From Tipula vernalis (lineage: Eukaryota > Arthropoda > Insecta > Diptera > Tipulidae), in the NCBI GenBank assembly GCA_958295665.1, contig OY282559.1, positions 254,824,461 through 254,888,460 on the forward strand: a DNA stretch of 64,000 nt, read 5' to 3'. Within the stretch, counting starts at the first letter, position 1. Each line of letters starts with the position of its first letter. The notes under the pieces were generated by a model. That model saw only the letters and a program-made list of their open reading frames with translations. It was not told the DNA's origin and searched no databases. This document shows positions 22,187 through 33,934 of this stretch, piece by piece. Both the position numbers and the translations under genes were made by a program.

Positions 22187-22972
22187 TTTACATTCTTCAA
22201 CTTTACTCAAATTTTTTGTTATGTTAATTTAAATGCTTAGCGAATTATTTACGAGTAACACAAATTCACTAAACCAAGTAGCCTCAAGGTTTTCTTTATG
22301 CAAATGAGTCAAATGATAATTTGCTGTTTTAATTTTAATCAAAACTCACGAATTGAATACAATACTTTAAAATTAAATAAATAAAATGCAGCAAGAAGAT
22401 GATCTTTTGGTAAATTGGTTTTGGAAAAAAGTAATTGTGTATTGGATTGCACTTTATTCCAAGTACCGATATCATTTGACTTTCTGTTATTCCCCATCTT
22501 CAATGGGCATATTTTTCAGCAATTAATGTTGGTAAGCGGACCACTTACGAATATTGAAATCGTCTACAAAGCTTCAATAAACTGATTAAATCCCTTTGTA
22601 ATGAAGTTCATCGGCTAAATAATGTATTCAGCAGTTATTAAAAACGGTGCTAAGGCGATACCGTATAGGTTACGGTTTTTAACCGATAATGAATTAATTA
22701 ACTTTGGATCAGCTCTGCACAGAGTGAGCAATTTGTCGAAACATTTTCTATATGTCGGTCAAAAATTCAGACTCGTGCTTACGGAATCGGATAAGTATGT
22801 ATGTTTATTAAATGTATAGTCGGTCAAACTTTCAGGTTGCGATTCAGAGTGTGACTTTATTTGGCGGAGGCCCCTATATACTATGCGCACCTTTATTTGT
22901 GTTATCTAGTTTATTTTCCGGCACTATCTCCATATGGCTTAACGTCAAATAATTTGTAGACAGGGTTCTAAT
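22187..22972. other. no confident gene
   Basis: AT-rich to about 22600. A 65-codon frame at 22622-22819 has no recognisable family and no supporting splice or repeat context. A GC-richer scrap near 22860-22890 is unassigned. Confidence 0.4.
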
Positions 22973-23690
22973 TCATCGAATCTTGGACATGGGCTACAAT
23001 TGTATCGACTAATGCAACCATTCGTTTGTTTAAAAATTCGACTAACTTTTGAATGGCAGGAAAATCTTCTTTTGGGCTTTCATAGTTCCAAATACGTTCT
23101 GTTTCCTCATCTAGTTTGTCGATAGATAGTAAAAATATCCATAGATCGCGACTAGTTGCATTTGGACCAAGCGATTTTAATCCCCGTACTGTTTCGTCTA
23201 TGAGCGGCCTGTTGTTTTATTGAATTTCCGTGCTGCTAGGAAATCACGTATGTATGTCCGACTAGGGGCTTCTTTGTATCGTACTTTTGAATATGCTGTT
23301 CACGGCTTCATAATATTTGGCGTCATCTATCCGAAAATGGCAGATGGGAGTATAGGCGGCACTTCTAAACTGACCAAATAAAATGTGTATCCTATAGTCA
23401 AGCTTTTGATTTTGGATACTAGCGGGAAACATATTTCATCAATAAAGTACATTTCAGATGCCACCATGTTAACAAACGCAAATATTTTGTATTCTACGCA
23501 CTCGAACTGCTTATAAACTTCGATACTTTTGGATAAGCATACATTCATTTCTTCCACTGTAGCATCTTTCCTTTTTGTGTTGATGAAAGTAATGTACTTC
23601 GCAAATTATCCCTTGATGATAGCCTTCCTTTTTAATAAAGCGTCAATTTGGTTTTCTAATTTCACTATTGTAGCACAATACTTAAATTAA
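22973..23690 (-). pseudogene. BEL/Pao gag fragment
   Basis: The minus strand reads the N-terminal part of a BEL/Pao Gag (DUF1759-like). An early segment with ALLKRKAIIKG and an acidic stretch lies near 23690-23560, then EVYKQFECVEYKIF. The diagnostic region follows in one open stretch: RPLIDETVRGLKSLGP near 23170-23210, DLWIFLLSIDKLDEETERIW near 23090-23150, and FPAIQKLVEFLNKRM near 23020-23065. At least two frameshifts interrupt it. No pol, LTR or primer site was found nearby, so it is an isolated fragment. Confidence 0.65.
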
Positions 23691-24289
23691 TTTTATTATT
23701 TCAAAAGGTCTGTTTCACCACGTAACACGTGGTGTTATAGGTGTTGACGATTTGACAATAATATAGTAACAACAAAGTTCGTTTCCTTACTGAAAATGTT
23801 TCGGGTTCGATGCTCATCAAAGTCCGTATTAATTTTAATAATATTATTTTTTCATAACGGCATTTTATTAGTTTAATACGAATTGAAAAACATAAAATTT
23901 TGTATTGTGAAACAATAAGTATTTAATAAAATTTGTAAAACTGGTAATCAACATTAAGGCTGATACAGCAAATTATTTCATTCAACATTTAATCATTTCC
24001 AAAAAAAATTCGTGTTCGATTCTCACCAAGGACGTTTTGCATTATTTATTTTTTTTTTATTTTTTTTTTTATAACGGCAGTTCAATCCATCATAAGGAAT
24101 TTAAAAATATAAAATTTTGTATCCTAAAGCTTTAAGATGGCAGCATTAGACAGTTAGGGTTTTTCTACATTTTTTTTCTATCGAAACCATAAAGTAAACC
24201 AAAGCAATTGTCATGGTAACGGGAGTTTTTTTTTAATTTTTTTGTTTGTTGTCATGGGAATGTAGTTCTATAAATCTTTGACTTACTCC
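23691..24289. other. AT-rich spacer
   Basis: Homopolymer-rich sequence with T tracts. Two loose relatives of a gttcgattctcacca-type phrase occur near 23810 and 24020. No gene is supported. Confidence 0.4.
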
Positions 24290-25830
24290 ATAAAAGGAGA
24301 AGGGGGATCTGTTTTACCTGTTGCCTCTACAGGAATTGCAGCAAATCTGCTTGATGGAGGGAGAACTTACCATTCTCAGTACAAACTCCCTTTAGACTTA
24401 CATGAGAATTCTTCCTCAAACTTTATATGTAATATCAGATACAAGTGGCAGTGCTGATATTGAAGCCATCAACAATGCTAAGCTTTTGCTTTGGGACGAA
24501 TGTACAATGACCCCTAAATACGCATTGAAATGTGTTGATAAACTCCTAAAGGTGGTAAAGTTTTGTTGCTTGGAGGTGATTTCCGCGAGAAATTCTATTT
24601 TAGAAGCAACTGTCAAAAGATTTCATCTATGGAGAGACTTCTAGACTCTAAAACTAAAAAATAATGTGCGGTCTCAAGACCCACCATAAAGTGAATTCCT
24701 CCTTAAGATGGGAGTGGAACATTAAAAAACCAAGACGGTATTGAGGGCGATGTTATCGAAATACCTCAAGAATACCTTTCAAACTACTTAATAAAGGATA
24801 CTTTTGATGGAAAGGTAACAAAAGATCAAATCCCACAATTAGCAAAAACTGCTACTTTGTGTCCCAAAAATGAGGATGTGGATAAATTAAATGAGGAGGT
24901 TCTTGATATCTTAGAAGGAGAAAGCAAGACCTACATTAGCATTGATCAAGTTGTGTCTGATGATCCTCAGGAAATGGATAATTTCCCTATTGAGTTTCTT
25001 CATAGTCCTACCCGTTCCGGTATGTCCTCTCACAAATTAAATCTTAATGTTATTGCGAAACCTTAACACGAAAAAGGGACTTTGCAATGGTACCAGGTTG
25101 ATAGTCGAGAAACTCCAACCAAACCTAATTAGAGCAAAGGTACTTACCGGTTCTGCGGAAGGGAACTTAGTGTTCATTCCCAGAATAGACCTTACTCCAT
25201 GTGATGGGGATCTCACCTTTAAAATGCAGAGACGTCAATTCCCTGTGAAATTGGCTTTTGCAATGACCATCAATAACCTATTGACTTTGACTTTTGAGTC
25301 AGGCGGACAATATTTTTTTAATTTTCTTAAAAAAAAAACAAAATTAGAATTTTTATAAAACCTTAAAGTACAAATCTTTATACTAAAATGCTGCAGGGAT
25401 AATTCAAGTTTTCGGAAAGATACAAAATGGCAGTAAAGAAGAAATGAAGGACATAAGGACCATGTGCCATGCTGCTGACTTTTACCCGGAATTTACTTTA
25501 TATTTGTGTTCCAACGCCTTTTTATAAATGAGCTCAAGCTCAAAAAATGGCGTCCCAAAATTTTAGCAGTAAATAAATAAAATAAAATAAATCAATAATT
25601 CTCAAGGTCAAACACTGGATAAAGTGGGTATTTATTTACCTGAACCAGTACTTAGTCATGGACAGCTTTATGTAGCCTTCTTAAGAGTGAGAAGAGGATC
25701 TGACGTAAAAATACAAATATTTGAAAGTCATGGCCAAGGTAGAATTGGTCCAGTCAAAATAAAAATTTACACTTCGAATGTTGTGTACAAAGAAGTTTTC
25801 AGTAACGATCTGTGCGGTGGCTCTTGACAA
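24290..25830 (+). pseudogene. Helitron helicase domain, interrupted
   Basis: C-terminal PIF1-type helicase of a Helitron, plus strand. Visible in order: VASTGIAANLLDGGRTYHS (about 24320-24380), a Walker B-like LLLWDECTMTPKYAL (24480-24530), a damaged GGDFRQ-type stretch near 24570, and NNVRSQDPP (24660). ATLCPKNEDVDKLNEEVLDI follows (24850-24910), then the MLLRNLN...GLCNGTRLIVEKL block (25047-25115). The final helicase motif is split: AFAMTIN ends at 25276 and SQGQTLDKVG resumes at 25599, with VAFLRVRRGSDVKI after it. A 314-bp insert lies between. Frameshifts occur near 24420, 24560, 24650 and 25050. The Rep part was not found upstream. Confidence 0.85.
25277..25590 (+). mobile_element. 314-bp retroposon-like insertion
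   Basis: The insert is flanked by an 8-bp direct repeat atcaataa (25269-25276 and 25591-25598). Its 3' end is an A-rich tail of taaa/aaat units (about 25570-25590). Excising the insert plus one repeat restores the helicase reading frame exactly. No tRNA-like head or coding frame is evident, so the source (SINE, LINE tail or processed RNA) is open. Confidence 0.75.
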
Positions 25831-26219
25831 ATGTGCCGCTCGTGCTTTCTCCAAGAGAGAAAGCCTGTGAGGCAGCAATCAGAGGGGAGTCCAGTCCCCT
25901 GCCCTGGGTAAATTTCAACGGAAAATCCTTTTTGTATAATAATTCAATTACCACATTATAAATTTAACTGTGCATTGTAAATTTTTTTTTTTGTGTTTAT
26001 GGTGTATACGAGTATGTGTACGATTATGTAAAAATGTAAAATTCCATCAAAAAGAGAAATATTGAGATTTATATAATGAAGTTAGTACGTATAAAAGCCA
26101 AATAAACTATCTACATATAACCGCTTAGCTTACAAAATGGCTTTTGTTATATATTTTAATTTGGTTTCAATAAATTTGTTTACGGTTCAACTAATTTCAA
26201 GCGTGTTTTTATTAAAAAC
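25831..26219. other. downstream flank of the Helitron
   Basis: Starts with a GC-richer stretch (to about 25910) and becomes AT-rich. It may include the Helitron 3' untranslated end, but no terminal hairpin plus CTRR could be fixed. Confidence 0.35.
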
Positions 26220-26446
26220 TAGATGTAAGTGGGTGTTACACACGTGAGATATCAGTCGATAAGCGCTTATCTACTACCTCACAGGTCAGTAATATCGGGT
26301 GATTAACATGCTAGTACTCAGTTAACGTCCTAAGAAGATGTTTACTGAGTGCTAGCATGTGAATCATCCGATATTACTGACCTGTGAGGTAGTAGATAAG
26401 CGCTTATCGACTGATATCTCACGTGCGTAGTACGCGCTTACGTCTA
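26220..26446. repeat. 227-bp near-perfect palindrome (foldback MITE)
   Basis: Arms of about 105 bp: 26220 onward starts tagatgtaag, and the right arm ends cttacgtcta at 26446. The arms are nearly identical around a short centre near 26326-26342. Each arm also holds a 14-bp inner palindrome gataagcgcttatc. Outermost bases ta on both sides fit a TA target, as for Tc1/mariner-type MITEs, but cannot be separated from the repeat itself. Confidence 0.85.
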
Positions 26447-27209
26447 TTTTGTTTATAATTACTGGGTTTTATCCCGACTTATTCACGTCGATTCAATGTA
26501 CACTCGTACATCTTCTATTCTCAATATCTTCTATTCTTCTGTACTTGTGTATGAAAATTATTAAATGTCAAAATAGAAGGAAAAAATAGAAGGTTTGCTT
26601 TTCCACATTTAAAAAAGGCAAATTTTTTGATTTTTTCGCATAGAAGACTTTTACTAAAAATAGAAGACATACAAATGCGACTTTTATGATAAGAAGAAAT
26701 ATTTTTGTTCGATTTTTATCAAAAGCGGGTTGTGTTCTTATATGATTGTATTTTTATTTCCGTCTTTTCTGATTAAATCAAAAATTAATTTAAAAAATGG
26801 ATTTTTATTTAATGCAAAAGAAAAGTAACCGCCAAAAGCGCATTGCTACGTAAGAAAATTTATTAATTGTTTAAAAAAATTTAAAATGTTACGGCCGCAT
26901 TATTTAAATAGCTTGCGCAATCCTGATATACATGATATTGAGTTATATTATTTGGAAATATGGTATGTACCATTGGAAGTACCTAATATCACTCATACAA
27001 GTAAAATTCAATGAACTTTGTTTTATATCGTTTGTTTGCTCATCAACTTGTAGGAAAATATATTTCCCCTAAAATATGGATTAAACATTCTAATATTGTT
27101 ATCAGTGTAGGTGTATTGGATTATCAAGGGGGAAAGAGAAGTAATTATGCTATATCTATTGAAATTAAAATACAGTTCCTTGCATATCAAACATACGAAT
27201 CCAATCATC
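26447..27209. other. AT-rich spacer
   Basis: AT-rich, with repeated tagaag/cttcta words near 26510-26670. No gene is supported. Confidence 0.4.
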
Positions 27210-27464
27210 TGGGGCCCTATTCTCGAATTCCACATCCATTTTCTACATGTGGACATCTGTGAAAGTTCACACAAAAACGTTCGAAAATTGTAATTCGTAT
27301 ATGAAACACATGCGGCATGGACATTTTCCTATTTGGGGAATTTTTTCCACATGCTTAAACCCATTCGGAAATATTCCCCTAGTACCGAAAAAACTCAATT
27401 TTTATGAATTTTGACAGATGTCCACATGTGGAAAATGGATGTGGAATTCGAGAATAGGGCCCCA
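27210..27464. mobile_element. 255-bp MITE with 51-bp terminal inverted repeats
   Basis: The ends tggggccctattctcg (27210) and its complement ending at 27464 form a 51-bp inverted repeat with one mismatch. The inner part has no coding frame. No convincing target duplication is visible next to it, so the superfamily is not assigned. Confidence 0.8.
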
Positions 27465-27812
27465 GGTGTGAGAAAATTATCGTATGCGGATAATAATGGT
27501 GCTAAGTGCAAAAATGATTTGGCTTCAATTCGTTTAATTAAGCGGATATACAGAAAGCATTAGTTAAATTCTTCCGGATGACCTTCAAGTGCGGATTTAA
27601 CCTGCAGCCATCTTCAACAGTATTGTGTTTGTGATTAGTTATTATATAATAAAAAATAAAAAATAAATTATTGTTAAATTAGTGGGATTTAAGTCGAAAT
27701 TTACACATATTCATTATTTTCGTGTTGTTTATTAAATATGTTAAATTAGTGCGTATAAGTGAGTCAAAGAGCAAGACAATTGATTTGTGCAACTAATTAA
27801 TTCATTTTCAGC

Positions 27813-27855
27813 TGAGCCATTATGTTTTCCCAGGCGCGCTTCGGATGAGATATGG
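27813..27855 (+). other. candidate 43-bp exon
   Basis: An island richer in G and C than its flanks is bounded by an acceptor-like attcattttcag (ending 27812) and a strong donor ggtaagcg (GT at 27856-27857). One frame is open through it (reading LSHYVFPGALRMRY). A second acceptor-like ttttcccag lies inside. It could be a real small exon or chance; no partner exon was recognised. Confidence 0.25.
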
Positions 27856-29439
27856 TAAGCGTATTTTTTTTATAAATCTTAATCAATATTGCTCTTTTAC
27901 ACATTCTATACCAAATACATTTGAGTTAAAGTAAATACCTACTAAGAAGAAACAAGTTACTAATTTTCATATGATTTTCATTTTATTTTTGAGATGTTTT
28001 TCTGTGTAAATATTGTATTAAAGCAATTTTATTATGAAAGAATATAGTGTCTAAAATGAACTAAGAGTATTATTTAAGTGATGGCGTGGAATTGATTCTT
28101 TTGACCTATGTGAACGTGTTCTTTATTGTTTTTTTTTGTAATGTGTACGAATAATTTGTTCGATCACGTATTCGGGAACAAAAACCCCCTAGCCGGCAAA
28201 GTTATCCAGTTAGCGTGCACAGTTCCCGAATGATCGATCATCCATGATGATGGTAAACGTCATCTTGCACCTATACCAGTGGCCTCGAATTCCACAATGA
28301 TTCTTTATTTAATGGTTATTATGAATTCTTCGTATGTTAACTGTGTTTGTCCAATCACACGATGTAAATTATGTTTGCACGATTTGAACGCGGCGATTCC
28401 TATAAATCTTTAAATTTAAGGGTGTTCGGAGGAATAAAATGCTAATTAATTTTATTATCGGAACACCAAGCTTGAATTTGACATTGCTGGATTTCGTAGA
28501 ATGTTTAAATGGTTCGTTTACTTCCCACTACGTTATAACGACACTTGGAAGCTTGAATTGATCCAGCTACATAAAATTCAATTGTTAAAATTGGTCAGGA
28601 TTCAATTATTAAGAGGCTTCGTTGACAGTTCCTTTCTTGCTAGCTATGACTCTGCGAATGGGTATCCCAACCCATTTTCGATTTTTTACAAGTTGTCAAT
28701 GAACGATTTCGGTTAATTCTTGTTAGGAGTAAGCTATTAGTATGCCCATCTCAAAACGTTCTACCCTAAATCCAAGAAATTTTTAGTTCTGTCAATCTAA
28801 GTAGAGTTATTGTTTAAATGCTTATACAGAATCTATTTTATTCAGATACCCACTTACACACTATAAATAAAATTAATTTTCCTCAATATATTTTATTGAT
28901 GGCTAACTTCTCATAAGGGTGTAATTTGTTTAATTTTTTTAGTGTTGCTTGATTTAATTTTTTTACTTTTCTGGGAAAAAATCCTGAGATAACTTCACAG
29001 CCATGGTGGTATCCATATATTAGCTAGTACCCTAGCATATCTAGTCATACATGCATCTAGTTGGCTTTATCTCTATACTAATACTTCATCATAATACGTT
29101 ACACTTTGTTTAATTGTACGAAAATATTATGGTATTATGCTATCACATATTGTAAATTTTTTTTTTAATTTTTTGAGTGATTTTCTAATTATTATGGAAA
29201 TTTAATTGATTTACATTTGATATTTCTTGAGTCATAAATTATCCAAATTTGACATTTTTTTCGGGGTGGTGTTACGTTTTTTCCAGTATTAAAACTTTTT
29301 TGGGATAGCTATTTTTCGAGATATCGCTACATTTTATTCAACATCTACACTTTTTCTGGATAACTATACACTTTAGCCAAGAAATCAACCACAATTGTAG
29401 GGTTGAGATTTCGGGCTTACTTCAACGACTTAGAAAGGG

Positions 29440-29740
29440 GTAGACATCTCTGAGAAAGGCGCTATGTGATTTCCAAAACGTACAAATTTTATTCATTTGA
29501 AATGTGTGGAATTTGGAATTGTTAGAGAGTTACGATCCGTTCACTGAGTGAACCGCGTCATTTCTTAATGATTTTCTTTCCATATAACAAGTAATGGTTG
29601 GCCAAATATCCGGACATAGCCCTTTTGATGTAGACATTTCTGAGGAAGGCGCTATGTGATTTTAAAGATAACAAATTTAATTCATTTAATTTATAAGAGA
29701 ATGACGGTCCGTTCACTAAGTGAGCCCCGTGATTTTTTCG
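29440..29740. repeat. direct duplication, 190-bp offset
   Basis: Two diverged copies (29440-29565 and 29630-29740) share tagacat..ctgag.aaggcgctatgtgatt at the start and tccgttcact.agtga near the end. The function is unknown; no frame is conserved. Confidence 0.65.
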
Positions 29741-31831
29741 AACGAACACCTTTTATTTAAATATATTTTTAAAGCATAAGTGTTTCATTAAATAAAAAAT
29801 AAAAAATTCGGGATGAATTGCAATTTTCGTCTATATTTCTATTGATCTTCGAGCTGATATCTAATTTAGCTAGGAACTTAACATTTTAACTAATAAATAA
29901 AAAAAACTTTTCGGGATGAATTTTCATGCTAACTTCACAGACATCTTGTGGAGTCGAAGTTATCGTATGGAATAGTGTGTTGGAGTGAAACGTTCTTTGC
30001 TAGAATTTACCTACTTATTGTAATATAAAAACATATTATACGAATTATTCTTAATGCTCCGCATTTATCTGCTTAGTGTCCCTTATTTAAGTTTTTAGAG
30101 ATTTTTCATTTTACATAATTACGAAGCTTTTTTCATTATTAATGTCAATCAATCAAATGTCACTACCAGTTACAATTTGAGAAATATTCAGTTTATTCGT
30201 CTTCAGAGATTTACAACAAATTTTCAAAATTCATTTATAATTCTTGCTCTGAAAGTCTTTAATAGCCATTCGGTTGAATTGAGAAATCGTCGAAAACTCA
30301 ATAAAATTTCATCTGGCTTCAGAAGTGACTCACGTGTGAATGGTTTGATACATTTTCAAGTGTAGTTTAATTTTAATGTGTTATCGCATTATTGTTTTAT
30401 ATACTGTTAAAATTTTTAGTTTTATTCATTTACCGATCGACACTAGATTGTGACTGTCCAATGTTTCTATTGTAAATTATTGATGTCGGTGTCTTCAAAT
30501 ATACTGCGATAGTAAATGTCGGTGTCTTCAAAGATGAACAGCATGATTTCGTTATTTAATCAGCTAGACGTTCAATGATTTTAAACGCTCCTTAAATCAT
30601 CATGAAGTTGATTACAAATCCAAGTTGGCAACTTTAATATTATATACATAAAGATATTGTTGTTGTGAATTATTTATTAGGATTACGTTTGCAAAAACTA
30701 CGTGGATTACTTTTGCCACCTAAAGTTTTCCAATGATGTTGATGACCCAATTTCCACGTTATAGCTCAATAAATCTTTCAATGTGATATTAAGTTACAAG
30801 TTAATTAGTGCTTGAGATTTTTTAAATTAATTTGTACAACTAACTTTCAAGAGAGACGTAATTCACTTATGTAAGACAGCAGGAGCACACCGCATTAAAT
30901 AATTTTAAGCTAACCTAACTTTTCACACAAGCCAAAATATATTGGCGGTAATTTTATAAACAATGTAATTTAAAAAGTTAATAAAATAAAATTTGGTGAA
31001 TTGCACCCGACGGAAAATCCAGACGCTTTCAATTATTTTTTGTGAATATGTACTAAAATTGGAATAAATCATAAACAGCAGTAGGTATGCTTCCTTTTTC
31101 AGAAATAATACCATAACCGCAAAATTATTTTCATCATCGAACCGCTAAAGCTTTCAACATAATAAAACAATTTTCAATATAAAAATAAAATAAAAGGTAA
31201 AAATTTTTATTTTCAATGTAATTTCATTTCGTTTTTTTTATGCTTGTATTTAAACTTAAAGTTAAATAAATTCAATTGTAATAAAATATAAAACAAAAAG
31301 TTTTTGTTTGTTTTCAAAATATCTATATTATATACGAGGGAATAATTTCATTATTTTAAACCATAACAAAAATAAACTTTTTTAATTTTATTTAAATATA
31401 TAAAAATTAAATAAAATAAATAAAAGTTTTGTCTTATGGCCATGATTGATAATTGGATTTTATAAATTATTTAAAATAAATGTTTGTGAAATAATTTTAT
31501 TTGAAGCAAATTTTTTGAGATTTTTTTATTTTAAAGCAATTGGTTATTTTCAATGGTTTTATTGACTGTTCCTCACCTCTTCAGGAATTAGTTGTAATAT
31601 TTGGATTCAGGTGTTCTCTGATATTTTTTGATGACCTGGGGTAAGATACTGGTTCGTTGATGATGAGAAATAATAAAATTATTATCGATAAAATACAAAT
31701 AGGGATTCCGATTTGGTGAGGAATTATACCACAGTCGTGATATATATTCAGACGAATTAATGACGAATAAAGACATGGTTTCTATCAAATTGACTGATAC
31801 ATGCGTCAATCCAATTAGCTATTTCGATATA

Positions 31832-33258
31832 CACTCAGTCTCTCTTGTTTAAGAACATTACTTTTTTTAAACTTTAGATTTCTCCAATACTAAGTATGGT
31901 ATTATACATAATTAAATAAATTCAAATTAATATATCGGAAGAGGGTTCTGTTAAGAAAATATTCCATTCAGAAACTTGCAGGTACTTTAGAGAACCGCTA
32001 CTTTTTTTAAAATAAAACGGAGTGCATCTTTAAAAATTGAATATTTATTTGTCTCACTTGTTTAAGAACAACTGAAATATCTCCATTCTAAGGCTAGACA
32101 ATAAAAATAAAAGAGTGTAGGATATCAGTTCGTGATTAATCCTTGACGTGTGCACAAATATGCCTAGAGGAAATCTCTTTAATATAGAAGAAAAAGCTCA
32201 AATTCGGGCTTTCTAGGAAGACGGTCATATTATTCGCCAAAGTGCTGCTAAAATTCGAAGAAGTTCAACCGTTGTGCAGAATTACCTAAGTAATATCCAA
32301 AGCTATGGAAATAACAGTAAAGGACATGTGAGTATGGCTACAACAGCCCAAGACCGATGGGCCATTCTTAGAAAAGCTGCAAATTATGCCCTGTTGATTA
32401 GCAAAATAAGGGCTAAAACCGGTGTTGATGCCAGCAGAGCAACCGTCTATCGTATAATACAACGTGCTCCACATCGAAAATTTCGAAAAATTAAGAAAAA
32501 ATCGCCTTTAAATGTAGCACACAGGAACTAATAACATGAAATGGGACACAGAGTGGCATAAGGTTGTTTTTCCAATAAAAAAAACATAATTTGAACGTGT
32601 CAGATAGACACAACTAATATTTTCATGACCTAAGAAAAAAGGAAATGATTTTCAGCAAAAAGCAAAATAAAGGGGATGGTGTAAAGGTGTGGGAAACAGT
32701 GTCTGATTTTCAGACAATAAAAATGACAGCAAATTCCTATAAAACCGTTTTGGAAGGAGCTTTTCCGAAATTTACCGGAGTTTTTAATTGACAGCGATAG
32801 ATTTTACAGCAGGACAATGCTCCGATTCATACTGCTATGATAATCAAAGCGTGTTTTGAGGAGCAAAATGTAGTACTATTGCCTTGGCCCGCCTTATTCA
32901 CCCGACTTAAGTATAATGGAAATCGTTTAGGAATGGTTCATGGAAAGTCTACGAAGGACGAAGGCAGTTCGAGAATAAGGACTAATTAATTGAAGACATA
33001 AAATCAGGCTGAGCCGAAATTTCCCTTCGCAATTTGGGGTCACATTTCAATTCAATACACAAGAAACTAATAATTTTTGAAGTTGCACTCCGTTTTATTT
33101 TTAAAAAAAAGTAATGTTTCTCTAAAGTACCTACAAGTTTCTGTATGGAATAATTTCTTAATAGAGCCCTCTTGAAAGTTGGATTTATTTAATTAAACAT
33201 AGTAGTATTGGAGAAACAATCTGATATTTAAAAAACAATAAGTGTTTTTACATAAGTG
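31832..33258 (+). mobile_element. Tc1-like DNA transposon, decayed
   Basis: About 1.4 kb with long terminal inverted repeats of about 200 bp: left about 31832-32035, right about 33060-33258. They share blocks such as tttctccaatact, gcaggtactttagagaa and taaaacggagtgca. On the left, a second copy of the outer word cttgtttaagaaca occurs near 32055, recalling the IR/DR ends of some Tc1 elements. TA precedes the left end. The encoded transposase is broken. The exact right end is approximate. Confidence 0.8.
32160..33085 (+). pseudogene. Tc1-type transposase pseudogene
   Basis: DDE transposase remnant starting at ATG 32160 (MPRGNLFNIEEKAQIRAF, then a stop near 32213). The paired-like helix-turn-helix region reads IRQSAAKIRRSSTVVQNYL. 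After TGVDASRATVYRIIQRAPH the frame breaks. The catalytic part is recognisable in pieces: TEWHKVVF near 32550, ILQQDNAPIHTA near 32805, and WPAYSPDLSIME near 32885, where the last D/E of a DD34E/D triad would sit. Stops and frameshifts are frequent. It would bind the terminal repeats and cut and paste at TA, but is dead. Confidence 0.82.
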
Positions 33259-33714
33259 CGATTATGTAAGCTTTACGAATTTCGAGTTACGAGAAATTGC
33301 GGCAAAACGCGATTATGTGTAAGTCATTACGGGTTCTCGTAATTGCGACTACTTGTTGTTGTTTGCTTGTACAACCTTTTAAGTACGACACACAACCAGT
33401 GGCGTAACTACAAATTTCGGGCACCCCCACAACATTTTTTGGACCCTAAAAATGCTTCTTGTACCTATGAACAAGTAAAGCTCTTAGTTAAAACTTATTT
33501 CGTCCTTTCGTATAGTCTCGCATTAATTAAAAGTATCTTATTTCAAGGGTAGATCACGATTTCAAAATATATCAATAAACATCAAGAATTTCGAATTTTC
33601 AAAGTATCTTGAATATTCTTGAAAGTTCTCAAATATCGAATTATTCGTTAGTTTTGTTAAAAAATTGTAGAAGCATAAAATATGTATTAGCAAAAATTGT
33701 CATTTAGTTTTAAG
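33259..33714. other. spacer with repeat fragments
   Basis: Contains cagtggcgtaacta at about 33399, a word often seen at hAT-like ends, without a partner end. A block near 33580-33650 recurs, diverged, at 40190-40255. The last bases ttagttttaag (33704-33714) are the left target duplication of the LINE that follows. Confidence 0.5.
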
Positions 33715-33934
33715 AGGGGCAAGGGGCGCCGGTTTAGATGGTCTTAAATATACTAGCCCAAATGTCAACCTCACCTGCACGTGGTACTTCCTGCTAATTA
33801 ACTAACGAGGCTCAGGCGACCGAGATACGGCGGAACCGACCACCGAGAACATAGCAAATGATGTTCTCTTCAATGGCTTACTACCAACTTGTACTGGTTA
33901 GGTTGGTAGTTGATACATAACCAGTTTTAAAGAA

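Larger units (their letters stand above)
27465..31831. other. long AT-rich region without recognised genes
   Basis: Mostly AT-rich, with T tracts and scattered short frames that match no family. Contents that stand out are listed separately: an exon-like island at 27813-27855 and a direct duplication at 29440-29740. A short repeated phrase atgtcggtgtcttcaaa also occurs twice near 30484 and 30517. Confidence 0.4.

Noticed and set aside
22622..22819. 65-codon frame as a small gene
   Set aside because: No family, start context or conservation evidence; frames of this length are expected by chance.
26217..26220. CTAG before the palindrome as a Helitron 3' terminus
   Set aside because: No stem-loop lies about 10 bases upstream, and the position coincides with the start of the inverted repeat, so the call would rest on four bases.
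33399..33412. hAT element end cagtggcgtaacta
   Set aside because: Single short word without a partner inverted end, target duplication or transposase.
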